A stretch of 64,000 bases of DNA. Origin: Marivivens sp. (GTDB lineage: Bacteria > Pseudomonadota > Alphaproteobacteria > Rhodobacterales > Rhodobacteraceae). The DNA lies in assembly GCA_024642115.1 (NCBI GenBank), contig JAHEBU010000007.1, positions 62,001-126,000 of the forward strand. Direction: 5' to 3'. Below the pieces are notes generated by a model. That model saw only the letters and a list, made by a program, of their open reading frames with translations. It was not told the DNA's origin and did no database searches. The first letter of the stretch is position 1. The number at the start of each line of letters is the position of its first letter. A program made the translations under genes and the position numbers. Of the stretch, positions 51,333 through 62,407 are shown piece after piece.

Positions 51333-51657
51333 GCGGCGGGAGTTTGCCAGCATCCGCACAATTTAGGCGGGAATTTGCCGTTGCCGATCTGGCGGGTGAA
51401 TTCGGCTTTGCGCGGCGAAACGACCTGTGCCAGCCTGTGTGTGCGGGCAGTGGATCCAGCAAGCCAAGGCCCGCTTGTTGTCAAAACCGTTACCCTTCCC
51501 CTTGCCGGTCTGGTTCCTTTGGAGCCAGGCCGGTTCCCTTTTGCGGATTTCGGCGCAAAATCGCAGATGCGGCAAGAGTTGGCGAAAAAGTGCTTGTCTT
51601 GTCAGCCGTTCCTGACGACTCTGCGCAGCATAGAAACCAAAAAAAGGGCAGTACCAC
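51333..51657. other. 325-base gap between the unknown trio and a small lipoprotein gene
   Basis: No gene is supported here. It holds the strong hairpin listed as a terminator (51505-51543) and probably the promoter of the small lipoprotein gene. The last 50 bases include a purine-rich run (aaaccaaaaaaagggc) just before the start. Confidence 0.6.
51505..51543 (+). terminator. Rho-independent-like terminator after the pccB operon
   Basis: A 12-pair stem (51505-51516 with 51522-51533, three G-U pairs) with a 5-base loop is followed by ttcccttttg. Confidence 0.65.
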
Positions 51658-51861
51658 ATGGTCAAATATACTTGGATCCTCGCGGCGGGCGCGTTCTTGT
51701 CGCTGTCGGGATGTCTTGAAAACGATTTGCAGCGCGGGCTGGTCGGTGCCGCAGGCGGGGCCGTTGCGGCCGACGCGCTGGGCTATGACCCGGTCACTGG
51801 AGCGCTTATCGGCGGGGCCGCAGGGGCCGTCTGCGACGAGATTACCCGCATCTGCCGGTAA
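51658..51861 (+). CDS. small glycine-zipper lipoprotein
   Basis: The 67-residue product has a signal peptide with lipobox (LSGC, cysteine 19) and a glycine-zipper (GAAGGAVAADALG then G-A-L-I-G-G-A-A-G) ending with a C-x(6)-C pair at the tail. Such YMGG-like proteins insert into the outer membrane. A similar but distinct lipoprotein gene follows at 52021. The ribosome site aagggca is 6-12 bases upstream. The two may have come from duplication and both stand between the pcc operon parts. Confidence 0.75.
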   Translation: MVKYTWILAAGAFLSLSGCLENDLQRGLVGAAGGAVAADALGYDPVTGALIGGAAGAVCDEITRICR

Positions 51862-51893
51862 GGCAGACAGCTCTCATTTTCTGACGGAAAAGT

Positions 51894-51927
51894 CTTGCCG
51901 CCGGGCCGGTGCGCTTTCGGCGGCAAG
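51894..51927 (+). other. 10-pair hairpin after the first glycine-zipper gene
   Basis: CTTGCCGCCG (51894-51903) and its complement (51918-51927) form a perfect stem with a 14-base loop, followed by a second small stem CCGCT/AGCGG (51928-51941). No T tract follows, so it may stabilise the transcript end. Confidence 0.6.
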
Positions 51928-51972
51928 CCGCTGTATAGCGGCAGTTATGGAACCTGATCTAGTCTCGGCGGT

Positions 51973-52002
51973 TGATCACCGACACCATCCTGTCGGCGAT
52001 CA
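51973..52002 (+). other. 12-pair inverted repeat before the second glycine-zipper gene
   Basis: Positions 51973-51984 and 51991-52002 form a stem with one mismatch and a 6-base loop. It ends 8 bases before the ribosome site ggaga of the next gene, so it could affect translation or be an operator. Confidence 0.55.
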
Positions 52003-52020
52003 TCCAAAAGGAGAGACCAG

Positions 52021-52230
52021 ATGTTTTGTAAATTCACGGTTCTTGCCGCTTTCGGCTCAGTCGTGGCCCTGTCTGCCTGTGGCGATACGCTGGGCGAACA
52101 GGCGCTGTATGGCGCGGGCGCCGGTGCCGCTGCCGCTGCGGTCACCAACAACGATGTCGTCGCGGGTGCCGCTGTCGGTGCCGCAGGCAACGCCATCTAT
52201 TGCCAGACCTATCCGTCGCGCTGCAACTGA
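52021..52230 (+). CDS. small glycine-zipper lipoprotein
   Basis: The 69-residue product has a signal peptide with lipobox (LSAC, cysteine 20), a glycine/alanine zipper (G-A-G-A-G-A-A-A-A, G-A-A-V-G-A-A-G-N) and a final C-x(6)-C pair, the same layout as the lipoprotein at 51658. The ribosome site aggagag lies 7 bases before the ATG. A strong terminator 28 bases downstream separates it from pccA, so it has its own transcript. Confidence 0.78.
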   Translation: MFCKFTVLAAFGSVVALSACGDTLGEQALYGAGAGAAAAAVTNNDVVAGAAVGAAGNAIYCQTYPSRCN

Positions 52231-52257
52231 CGCGACCCAAGACCGATCACAGAAAAC

Positions 52258-52289
52258 AGCCATCGTGCCCCCGGGCGCGGTGGCTTTTT
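52258..52289 (+). terminator. Rho-independent terminator of the second glycine-zipper gene
   Basis: An 8-pair stem (52258-52265 with 52278-52285, one G-U) enclosing a further CCC/GGG pairing is followed by five T (52285-52289). Confidence 0.82.
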
Positions 52290-52323
52290 CGTATCTGCCA
52301 ACTGCACAAAAAGGGACGGGCCC

Positions 52324-54321
52324 ATGTTCAAGAAGATCCTGATCGCAAATCGGGGCGAAATCGCCTGTCGCGTCATCAAGACCGCCCGCAAGATGGGGAT
52401 CAAGACCGTTGCCATCTATTCCGACGCCGACCGCAACGCCCTTCATGTCAAGATGGCCGACGAGGCCGTCCATATCGGCCCCCCCCCCGCCAACCAGTCC
52501 TATATTGTCATCGACAAGGTAATGGCCGCGATCAAACAGACCGGGGCCGAGGCTGTACATCCCGGCTATGGTTTCTTGTCAGAGAACCCGAAATTTGCAC
52601 AGGCGCTGGCCGCTGCCGGGGTCGCCTTTATCGGTCCGCCCGTGGGCGCAATTGAAAAAATGGGCGACAAGATCACCTCGAAAAAGATCGCGCAAGAGGC
52701 CGGCGTCAGCACCGTGCCCGGCTATATGGGTCTGATTTCCGATGGCGACGAGGCGGTCAAGATCAGTGGCCAGATCGGCTATCCTGTGATGATCAAGGCG
52801 TCGGCTGGCGGTGGTGGCAAGGGTATGCGCATTGCCTGGAAAGAGGACGAGGTGCGCGAAGGGTTCCAGTCGTCCAAGAACGAAGCGGCCTCCAGTTTCG
52901 GCGACGACCGCATCTTTATCGAAAAGTTCGTGACCCAGCCCCGTCACATCGAAATTCAGGTGCTGGCCGACAGCCACGGCAATGCCGTCTACCTGCACGA
53001 ACGCGAATGTTCGATCCAGCGGCGGAACCAGAAGGTGATCGAAGAGGCACCGTCCCCGTTTCTGGACGAGGCCACTCGCAAGGCGATGGGCGAACAGGCC
53101 TGTGCATTGGCCAAGGCGGTGGGGTACACCAGCGCAGGCACCGTCGAGTTCATCGTCGATGGGGACCGCAACTTCTATTTCCTTGAGATGAATACCCGTT
53201 TGCAGGTCGAACACCCTGTGACTGAACTGATTTCAGGCGTTGATCTGGTTGAACAGATGATCCGCGTGGCAGCGGGAGAAAAGCTTCCCTTTGCCCAGAA
53301 GGACCTGAAGATCAACGGCTGGGCCATGGAAAGCCGTCTCTATGCCGAGGACCCCTATCGCGGCTTCCTGCCCTCGATCGGCAGGCTGACCCGTTACCGC
53401 CCCCCGGCAGAAGAGGCGACACCGACCCGCGCGGTGCGCAACGATACCGGCGTGTTCGAAGGGGGCGAGATCAGCATGTATTACGACCCCATGATCGCCA
53501 AGCTTTGCACCTGGGCCCCGGACCGCGCCCGCGCGATCGACGAAATGCGGCTGGCCCTCGATGGGTTCGAGGTCGAGGGGATCGGCCACAACCTGCCGTT
53601 CCTCGCCGCCGTCATGGACCACCCGAAATTCGTGTCGGGCAACATCACCACCGCCTTTATCGCCGAAGAATACCCCGAAGGATTTGCCGGCACGACGTTG
53701 CCCGACGCCACCCTCATCCGCATCGCCGCCGCCGCCGCCGCCATGAACCGCGTCGCCGAGATCCGTCGCGCGCGTATCTCCGGCAGGATGGACAACCACG
53801 AACGGCATGTAGGCGAGGATTGGGCGGTCAGCCTTCAGGGTCAGACCTTTTCAACCCACATCAACGCCGACAAGGCCGGGGCAGACGTGACCATTAACGG
53901 CGCAACTCTGCGCGTCATCAGCGACTGGACCCCCGGGCAACCGCTGGCCCGGCTCAGCGTGGATGGCACACCGCTTGTCCTCAAGGTCGGCAAGATTTCC
54001 GGCGGGTTCCGCATCCGGCACCGCGGCGCCGACCTGAAGGTCCACGTGCGCACCCCGCGTCAGGCCGAACTGGCTGCGCTGATGCCCGAAAAGCTGCCGC
54101 CTGATACGTCGAAATTCCTGCTGTGTCCGATGCCGGGGCTGGTGGTAAAAATCTCTGTCGAGGCGGGCGAGACCGTGCAGGAAGGACAGGCACTGGCCAC
54201 GGTCGAGGCGATGAAGATGGAAAACATCCTGCGCGCTGAACGCAAGGGCGTGGTCAAGGCGGTCAAGGCATCGCCGGGCGACAGCCTTGCCGTCGATCAG
54301 GTCATTCTGGAATTCGAGTGA
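52324..54321 (+). CDS. pccA: propionyl-CoA carboxylase alpha subunit
   Basis: The 665-residue protein has a biotin carboxylase domain (about 1-450; M-F-K-K-I-L-I-A-N-R-G-E-I start, the glycine-rich ATP lid G-G-G-G-K-G-M), a linker BT-type domain and a C-terminal biotin carboxyl carrier with the biotin lysine at residue 631 in E-A-M-K-M-E-N. It carboxylates biotin with bicarbonate and ATP and pairs with PccB. pccA lies 2 kb from pccB, split by small genes and a terminator, so it needs a promoter of its own within 52290-52323 or readthrough. Confidence 0.95.
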   Translation: MFKKILIANRGEIACRVIKTARKMGIKTVAIYSDADRNALHVKMADEAVHIGPPPANQSYIVIDKVMAAIKQTGAEAVHPGYGFLSENPKFAQALAAAGVAFIGPPVGAIEKMGDKITSKKIAQEAGVSTVPGYMGLISDGDEAVKISGQIGYPVMIKASAGGGGKGMRIAWKEDEVREGFQSSKNEAASSFGDDRIFIEKFVTQPRHIEIQVLADSHGNAVYLHERECSIQRRNQKVIEEAPSPFLDEATRKAMGEQACALAKAVGYTSAGTVEFIVDGDRNFYFLEMNTRLQVEHPVTELISGVDLVEQMIRVAAGEKLPFAQKDLKINGWAMESRLYAEDPYRGFLPSIGRLTRYRPPAEEATPTRAVRNDTGVFEGGEISMYYDPMIAKLCTWAPDRARAIDEMRLALDGFEVEGIGHNLPFLAAVMDHPKFVSGNITTAFIAEEYPEGFAGTTLPDATLIRIAAAAAAMNRVAEIRRARISGRMDNHERHVGEDWAVSLQGQTFSTHINADKAGADVTINGATLRVISDWTPGQPLARLSVDGTPLVLKVGKISGGFRIRHRGADLKVHVRTPRQAELAALMPEKLPPDTSKFLLCPMPGLVVKISVEAGETVQEGQALATVEAMKMENILRAERKGVVKAVKASPGDSLAVDQVILEFE

Positions 54322-54325
54322 CCCT

Positions 54326-54829
54326 TCAGTTCGAGATCCCCGGCACCACGGTGCCCGCCTCGCGGCGCTCTCGCACCTCTTGGATGCGGGTTGGGGATTT
54401 GTCGATCCAGCGGGTCAGTTCGCGCACGTCCCAGGGGCTGGGCTTGCGCAGCACGACCCGCCCGTCTTTGTCGAGCAGGGCCAACATGAAGCCGCGCGGG
54501 CGCAACGTGGTGCGCACGGCGCTGGGGTTGGCCGGATCGGTGTCGGCAATCAGGATCACGTCACGCTCGGCCAGTTCTGAAAACCGCTGGGTCAGCAATT
54601 CCATCTGTCGCTGGAACTGGGGATCGTTCGGGTTGTCGGCAAAGACGACGACGGGCCGGGCGATCCAGACGAAATCGTTCAAATTGACCGAGACTGCGTC
54701 AAAGACCTGCAACCTATCCTCGGTCCAGCGGTCAAGGGTGGGGCTGTCCGCCGTGGTCTGGGCAGCCCCCACTGTCGCTGTGAACAGCATGACGGAAAAG
54801 GCAATTATCGCTTTCAACATATGTTCCAT
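54326..54829 (-). CDS. DUF4174 family exported protein
   Basis: The 167-residue product has a signal peptide (about 1-23 with A-Q-T cleavage region) and a DUF4174 domain, a thioredoxin-like small fold, with R-P-V-V-V-F-A-D and D-T-D-P. A start at 54820 (M-L-K-A) in the same frame is equally possible. Members are periplasmic and of unknown role. It converges on pccA with only 4 bases between stops and is divergent from the sulfotransferase-like gene. Confidence 0.75.
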   Translation of the reverse strand: MEHMLKAIIAFSVMLFTATVGAAQTTADSPTLDRWTEDRLQVFDAVSVNLNDFVWIARPVVVFADNPNDPQFQRQMELLTQRFSELAERDVILIADTDPANPSAVRTTLRPRGFMLALLDKDGRVVLRKPSPWDVRELTRWIDKSPTRIQEVRERREAGTVVPGISN

Positions 54830-54994
54830 AGTGACCGATATAGGCGGCTCTGACGACAATACCCAGACAAGCCTGCCCGACAACCGCAACAATTTTACGT
54901 TTAAGCCCGTGGTCAGAAAGTTGTTGCCATGATCGGCAAAGGCCAGAACTCCCGGCGACGGTGCCGGGCGGCCATCCAAAAGGTTGGACGTATC

Positions 54995-55994
54995 GTGGAC
55001 GTACTCTTGCATCTGGGTGCCCATCGCACAGCGACGACCACCTTTCAGGTCCTGCTGGATCAGAATTCTGCCGGTCTGGCCGAGGCCGGAATTGCCGCAT
55101 GGACGCCAGTGCGGACCCGCACCGGCCTCTTTTCCGGGCTTGTCTACCGGCCCGAAGAGATCAGTGAACAGGTGGAACGAACCGGGTTTCGTTCGGTCGG
55201 GGTGATGCGTGTCGAACAGGCGCGCCTTGCGCGGGCCGGGTATCGGCACCTGATCGTGTCTGACGAAAACATGATCGGGTCGGCCCGCAACAACCTGCGG
55301 CAGGGGCGACTATATCCGCTGGCAGATGAACGCCTCTTGCGGTTTCGGCCCGCGTTTGCCGACCGCTGTCGCCGGATTGCCCTGACGATCCGGTCCTACG
55401 ACAGTTACTGGTCCTCTGCTTTGGCCTATGCCGTGGCACAGGGGCACCGGGTCCCCTCGTCTGCGGATTGCGACCTGCTGGTTACTCAACCCCGTCGCTG
55501 GCGCGACCTCATCCGCGATATTTCCCACATCCTGCCGCAGGCCGACATCGTCGTCATGCCCTTTGAACGGCTGGCTCATGATCCGGTTCGGCAGCTGGCG
55601 ATCCTGACGGATGGTCTGAGCTCGACCGTCCCGATCCGGGATCAGGAGGAATGGCGCAATCCCAGCCCCCGTCTGGAAAAACTTCGTAATATCCTTGTCC
55701 TTCGGGGCGAGGCGCAGGCCGCGGCGTGCCTGCCCGGCACGACGGGGCGCTGGATGCCTTTTGACGAGAGCCAGCGCGAGGCGCTGCGCGGTCAGTATCT
55801 GGATGATCTGACATGGCTACGCCGCGGGGCCGACGGGCTGGCCCGGCTGGCGGAAACCGCCCCCATGAACTACCCCGTTGCAACGACAACGGGACAAGAC
55901 CTGCAAAAAGCCTTCAAGACAGAGCTGGACGTCAAAGACGAGGCCGAGGTTGCCCTCAGGGTGATCCGGCCCCCCGAACGCGGAGGACTACGCC

Positions 55995-56020
<26 letters not shown>
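54995..56020 (+). CDS. sulfotransferase-like hypothetical protein
   Basis: The 341-residue protein starts [18 protein letters not shown], like the PAPS-binding P-loop start of sulfotransferase-fold proteins seen in Roseobacters, followed by an R-x-x-I-S-D-E-N region. The GTG at 54995 places this motif at the N-terminus; upstream in-frame sequence is unrelated. The final 26 bases overlap the start of methylmalonyl-CoA mutase. The catalytic role is not demonstrated. The location in a propionate locus has no clear reason. Confidence 0.6.
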
Positions 56021-58121
<2,101 letters not shown>

Positions 58122-58138
58122 GGGCGCGCCAAGAAAAT

Positions 58139-58178
58139 CAGGCGTTCACGAATGAACGCCTGAGAAGCCCTTGTTTTT
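58139..58178 (+). terminator. terminator after methylmalonyl-CoA mutase
   Basis: A perfect 10-pair stem (58139-58148 with 58153-58162) with loop CGAA is followed after a few bases by ttgttttt (58171-58178). The T tract is not immediate, so strength is uncertain. Confidence 0.6.
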
Positions 58179-58229
58179 ATGCGGAGATTCCAAAGTAGGG
58201 TGTCGGCGGACCTTTGGGTGTCCCCTGTA

Positions 58230-58251
58230 AGGTGGGTCTTGACCCACCCTA
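58230..58251 (-). terminator. hairpin downstream of nhaA
   Basis: A perfect inverted repeat GGTGGGTC/GACCCACC (58231-58238 with 58241-58248) lies about 13 bases after the nhaA stop on the minus strand. Similar GGTGGGTCAAGACCCACC repeats are frequent in this family; no T run follows. Confidence 0.5.
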
Positions 58252-58261
58252 GCTGACTGGC

Positions 58262-59446
58262 TCAGGCGGGGACAGGTTCCGGGGCTCGTGCCGATGCCAG
58301 CATCAGCACCGCATAGCCCAGAATGGCCGACACGAACGACCCGCCCAGCACGCCCAGCCGAACCGCGTTCATCCGTGCCGGGTCGCCAAAGCTCAGCCCG
58401 CCGATGAACAGCGACATGGTAAAGCCGATGCCCGCAAGACAGGCCACACCGTAAATGTGCATCCAGGTGGCCCCATGCGGCAGGCGGGCGACCCCGGTTT
58501 TGACCAACGCAAAGGTCACCCCGAACACCCCGATCTGCTTGCCCAGGATCAGACCCAGCGCCACGCCCATCGGCAACGGCTGGAACAGGTCGCCCAGCGA
58601 CATGCCCGCCAGGATCACGCCCGCGTTGGCAAAGGCAAAAATCGGCACAATCCCGAAGTTCACATAGGGCGTCAGCCCGTGTTCCAGCGAATGCAGGGGC
58701 GATTTGCCATATTTGTCCACCAATGGGATGCAAAAGGCGGTGATGACCCCGGCCAACGTTGCGTGGACCCCCGATTTGAGCACCAGCACCCACATGATCG
58801 CCCCCAACAGCAGGGCGGGTGCAATCCGGTGAGCGCCCCTGATGTTGAGAAAGATCAGTGCGGCCAACGGGATCAGGGCCGCCGCCAGATACATCACCTT
58901 GAGATGGGCGGTATAGAAGATGGCGATGATAAGGATCGCCCCCAGGTCGTCCAGGATCGCAAGCGTCAGCAAGAACACCTTGAGCGAGGTCGGCGCGCGC
59001 GAGCCAACCAGTGCCAGGATGCCCAGTGCAAAGGCGATGTCAGTCGCGGCCGGGATCGCCCAACCGTTGATCGTCTCGGGATTTCCCCAGTTGAACCACG
59101 CGAACACCAGCGCAGGCACAACCATCCCGCCCACCGCCGCCAAACCCGGCAACAGCACATCAGAAGGCTTTTTCAGCTTGCCCTCCAACATCTCACGCTT
59201 GAGTTCGAGGCCGATCAGGAAAAAGAAGACGGCCATCAGGCCGTCGTTAATCCACAGGATCAGCGGCTTTTCCAGCCCCGTCCCGTTGACGGTAATCGCC
59301 AGATAGCTGTCCAGGATGCCGTCATAAATCGGCTCAAGCGGGGAATTGGCCACGATCATCGCGGCAATGGCCGCTGTCATCAAAAGAATACCTCCGAACG
59401 CTTCGTGCCGGACCAGACGGGAAAGGAGCGAGGAGGATGTGGACAT
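58262..59446 (-). CDS. nhaA: Na+/H+ antiporter NhaA
   Basis: The 394-residue protein has about twelve hydrophobic segments and the NhaA features A-T-D-I-A-F (D136) and the ion-binding pair D166-D167 in L-A-I-L-D-D-L-G-A. It exchanges sodium for protons in the inner membrane and helps with salt and alkaline stress. Length is normal. It converges on the mutase gene and is divergent from the VOC gene with a 112-base gap. Confidence 0.93.
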   Translation of the reverse strand: MSTSSSLLSRLVRHEAFGGILLMTAAIAAMIVANSPLEPIYDGILDSYLAITVNGTGLEKPLILWINDGLMAVFFFLIGLELKREMLEGKLKKPSDVLLPGLAAVGGMVVPALVFAWFNWGNPETINGWAIPAATDIAFALGILALVGSRAPTSLKVFLLTLAILDDLGAILIIAIFYTAHLKVMYLAAALIPLAALIFLNIRGAHRIAPALLLGAIMWVLVLKSGVHATLAGVITAFCIPLVDKYGKSPLHSLEHGLTPYVNFGIVPIFAFANAGVILAGMSLGDLFQPLPMGVALGLILGKQIGVFGVTFALVKTGVARLPHGATWMHIYGVACLAGIGFTMSLFIGGLSFGDPARMNAVRLGVLGGSFVSAILGYAVLMLASARAPEPVPA

Positions 59447-59558
59447 GCGATACCTGACTATTAGAGTTATGTTTGCGATTTAGGGAATTTCTCGCTTGCA
59501 TCAACCCTTGCACGGCGGTTTCTGGCTGTGAACCCGTCTAAACCTTTTGAGGTGTGTC

Positions 59559-60170
59559 ATGTTGGCCCTGGATCACGTTGCAATCGGCTGTGCCACGATT
59601 GCCGAAGGGCAGGTCTGGGCCCAAGCGGCCCTGGGCGTGCCACTTCAACCGGGCGGCCAGCACCGCAGATTCGGCACCCATAACCTGTTGCTGGGTCTGG
59701 AGGAGGGGCTGTATCTGGAGCTGATCGCCCCTGATCCTGACAACCCGACCGCCGAAGGCTGGTTCGGGATGAACAGGTTTTCGGGTCCCCCCCGTCTGGT
59801 AAACTGGATCTGCCGGACCGACGACCTGAGCGCGGCTCTGGCGGCCTTGCCCGAGGCAGGTCCCGCCGTCGAGATGCAGCGCGGCGATCTGCGCTGGCAG
59901 ATCGGAGTGCCGGCGGGGGGCGGTCTGCCCCATGCCGGGGCCATGCCCACCTTGATCGAATGGGCGGCTGGCACGGTTCCCCCGGCGGGGCGGCTGACGC
60001 AACGTGGGGTCCGCCTGACGGCCTGGCAGGTGTTTCACCCTGATGCCGCCGTGATCGAGGGACGGCTGGCGGGGTGGCTGGACGATGCCCGTGTAACCTT
60101 TGTCACCGCCCCGGTTCCCGGCTTTCGCGCCGTGTTCGACACGCCGGGCGGCCCCCGTGTGCTGTCATGA
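59559..60170 (+). CDS. glyoxalase-like VOC domain protein
   Basis: The 203-residue protein starts with L-D-H-V-A-I-G, the first metal-ligand histidine of VOC proteins, and contains two beta-alpha-beta modules with L-E-L-I-A-P-D. It fits the larger glyoxalase-like family and not methylmalonyl-CoA epimerase. The ATG at 59559 follows a gagg ribosome site; a start 12 bases upstream is less good. The next gene starts in its stop (ATGA). Substrate is unknown. Confidence 0.78.
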   Translation: MLALDHVAIGCATIAEGQVWAQAALGVPLQPGGQHRRFGTHNLLLGLEEGLYLELIAPDPDNPTAEGWFGMNRFSGPPRLVNWICRTDDLSAALAALPEAGPAVEMQRGDLRWQIGVPAGGGLPHAGAMPTLIEWAAGTVPPAGRLTQRGVRLTAWQVFHPDAAVIEGRLAGWLDDARVTFVTAPVPGFRAVFDTPGGPRVLS

Positions 60171-60637
60171 TCCGCCCCGCCGCCCCGCCGGATGCCCCTG
60201 CCATTGCCGCCATCTGGAACCATTATATCCGCCACACCACCGTTACCTTTCTGCCTGACGAAAAGACCGACGCCGATGTCGCCGCCCTGATCGCCGGACC
60301 CGATCCGGTCTTTGTGGCCGATGAAGGTGCAGTGTCGGGCTTTGCCCGGTATTTCCCGTTCCGCAGCGGCCGGGGCTATGTCCATACTGTCGAACATACC
60401 GTTCTTCTGGCCTCTGATACTCCACGCAGGGGGCTGGGCCGCGCGTTGATGACGGCTGTCGAAGATCACGCCCGCGCCGCCGCAAAGCACAGTCTTTGGG
60501 CCGGGGTCAGTGCCGAAAACACCGCTGGCGTTGCCTTTCACACCGCCATCGGGTTCACCCCGGTTGCCGTTCTGCCAGAAGTCGGGTTCAAGTTTGACCG
60601 CTGGATCGATTTGGTCCTGATGCAGAAACGACTCTGA
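60167..60637 (+). CDS. GNAT acetyltransferase, phosphinothricin-acetyltransferase-like
   Basis: The 156-residue enzyme has the order typical of the Pat/MddA branch: I-R-P-A at the start, I-W-N-H-Y-I-R-H-T-T-V-T-F, a central T-V-L-L-A-S-D and the acetyl-CoA loop R-R-G-L-G-R-A-L-M. It would acetylate an amine such as methionine sulfoximine or phosphinothricin-like compounds. It is coupled to the VOC gene by 4 overlapping bases. Confidence 0.85.
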   Translation: MIRPAAPPDAPAIAAIWNHYIRHTTVTFLPDEKTDADVAALIAGPDPVFVADEGAVSGFARYFPFRSGRGYVHTVEHTVLLASDTPRRGLGRALMTAVEDHARAAAKHSLWAGVSAENTAGVAFHTAIGFTPVAVLPEVGFKFDRWIDLVLMQKRL

Positions 60638-60667
60638 CCCTTGGCCGGTCGCCTCTAAGGTAGCCTC

Positions 60668-61348
60668 ATGTCGATCTGGACCCGAATTGCCGATGCCATT
60701 TCCGCCCTTGCCACGGGCGAGGGGCTGTCGGCTGTGTTTGACAAACTGCGCACGCCGCCCGAACGGTCCGTAGCCTTTGCCATTGCCGTGATCGGGCTGG
60801 GTGCCAAGATCGCCAAGGCGGACGGTCTGGTCACCCGTGACGAGGTAACGGCGTTCCGCGAGGTGTTTCATATCGCCCGCACCGACGAGGCCAATGCGGC
60901 CCGCGTGTTCAACCTGGCCCGGCAGGACACCGCCGGGTTCGAAGATTACGCCCGCCGGGTCAAGGCGATGTACCGCGACGATACCGCCCCCTTGTGTGAC
61001 CTGATGGAGGGCCTGTTTCATATCGCCCTCGCCGATGGTGAATATCATCCTGCCGAAAACGAATTCCTGCAACGGGTCGCCGCCATCTTTGGCTTTGACG
61101 ACCGTCGCTTTGCCCAGATCCGCGCCCAGTTCGTTCCCGATGCCGATCGCGACCCCTATGACGTGCTGGGCGTAGATCCGGAGGCGCCGATGGAGGCGGT
61201 CCGCGCCGCCTGGCGACAGCTGGTCCGTGACACTCACCCCGACCAGATGATCGCCCGTGGCCTGCCCGAAGAGGCGGTCAAGCTTGCCGAAAAGCGGATG
61301 ATCGCCATCAACCGCGCGTGGGAGCAGATCACAGAGCGGCGCCCGTGA
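60668..61348 (+). CDS. TerB-like protein with C-terminal J domain (DjlA-like)
   Basis: The 226-residue protein has a TerB-like helical domain (about 25-150; two A-K/A-A-D-G acid motifs) and a C-terminal J domain (about 165-226) with the H190-P-D192 motif for DnaK contact. It is the soluble counterpart of DjlA without its membrane helix. It is likely a DnaK co-chaperone for an unknown client. Its stop overlaps the start of the next gene (GTGA), so both are made together. Confidence 0.85.
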   Translation: MSIWTRIADAISALATGEGLSAVFDKLRTPPERSVAFAIAVIGLGAKIAKADGLVTRDEVTAFREVFHIARTDEANAARVFNLARQDTAGFEDYARRVKAMYRDDTAPLCDLMEGLFHIALADGEYHPAENEFLQRVAAIFGFDDRRFAQIRAQFVPDADRDPYDVLGVDPEAPMEAVRAAWRQLVRDTHPDQMIARGLPEEAVKLAEKRMIAINRAWEQITERRP

Positions 61349-62370
61349 GGATCGCCACCTACAACGTGGAGTGGTTCAACGGGTTGTTCGACGACGATGA
61401 CCGGTTGATCGAGGATGGGGGCTGGTCCGGGCGACAGGACGTGACCCGGCACGACCAGGCCCATGGGTTGGCCCGCGTGTTTGCCGCGATCGACGCCGAT
61501 GCAGTGATGATCGTCGAGGCCCCCGACACCAACCGCCGCCGCAGCACCGTTCGCGCGTTGGAGGGGTTTGCCGCCCGGTTCGGGTTGCGCACCGGGGCCG
61601 CCGTCATCGGCTTTCCCAACGACACCCAGCAGGAAATCGCGCTGCTTTACGATCCGGCCGTGCTGACCGCCGTACATGACCCCAAGGGCGACGAGACCGG
61701 CAAGAAGGGCGCGACGGATGCCCCCAGGTTTGACGGGGTGTTCCGTATTGATCTGGATATCGACGCTACTCTCGATCTGGTGCGCTGGTCCAAGCCGCCG
61801 CTCGAACTTGCCGTGACCACCGCCACAGGCGCACGGTTCAGGATGATCGGCGTTCATGCCAAATCCAAGGCACCCAACGGTGCGCGGACCGCCGAACAGG
61901 TGATGCGCCTTGGCATCGAGAACCGGCGCAAACAACTGGCCCAGTGCATCTGGCTGCGCCAACGGATCGACCAGAATCTGGCGGCGGGCGAGGACCTGAT
62001 CGTGCTGGGCGATTTCAACGACGGGCCGGGGCTGGACGAATACGAACGCCTGTTTGGCCGGTCCAGCATCGAGATCGTCATGGGCGAAGGGGATGCCCTG
62101 CCGCTGGTCGATCCACACGCCCACCTGATCCTGTCGACGCCGCTGGCCGCGGTACCTGCGACCTCGCGGTTTCGCATCCCGCCGGACGGGCATTACCTGT
62201 CGGCCCTGCTGGATTACATCATGGTCAGCCCCGGTCTGGCGGCCCGTCAGCCCCGGTGGATGATCTGGCATCCCTTTGACAATCCACGCTGTTATGACGA
62301 TCCGACATTGCGCGACGCCCTTTTGATGGCGTCGGACCATTTCCCGGTGACGGTCGATATCGACATCTGA
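61345..62370 (+). CDS. endonuclease/exonuclease/phosphatase family protein
   Basis: The GTG-started 341-residue product has the family order: R-I-A-T-Y-N-V-E-W-F near the start, A-P-D-T-N (metal-binding region), G-V-H-A-K-S-K, G-D-F-N-D-G-P-G, and the C-terminal S-D-H-F-P-V histidine. These proteins cut phosphodiester or phosphoester bonds; the substrate may be nucleic acid or lipid. No signal peptide is seen. It is translationally coupled to the TerB-J protein. Confidence 0.85.
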   Translation: MRIATYNVEWFNGLFDDDDRLIEDGGWSGRQDVTRHDQAHGLARVFAAIDADAVMIVEAPDTNRRRSTVRALEGFAARFGLRTGAAVIGFPNDTQQEIALLYDPAVLTAVHDPKGDETGKKGATDAPRFDGVFRIDLDIDATLDLVRWSKPPLELAVTTATGARFRMIGVHAKSKAPNGARTAEQVMRLGIENRRKQLAQCIWLRQRIDQNLAAGEDLIVLGDFNDGPGLDEYERLFGRSSIEIVMGEGDALPLVDPHAHLILSTPLAAVPATSRFRIPPDGHYLSALLDYIMVSPGLAARQPRWMIWHPFDNPRCYDDPTLRDALLMASDHFPVTVDIDI

Positions 62371-62407
62371 TCTTGGGCTGACCGGGATCAATGCCTATAT
62401 TGGTGTC

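Noticed and set aside
59559-60170. Methylmalonyl-CoA epimerase for the nearby mutase.
   Set aside because: The VOC protein is longer than epimerases, fits the general glyoxalase-like family and is coupled to a GNAT gene, separated from the mutase by nhaA.
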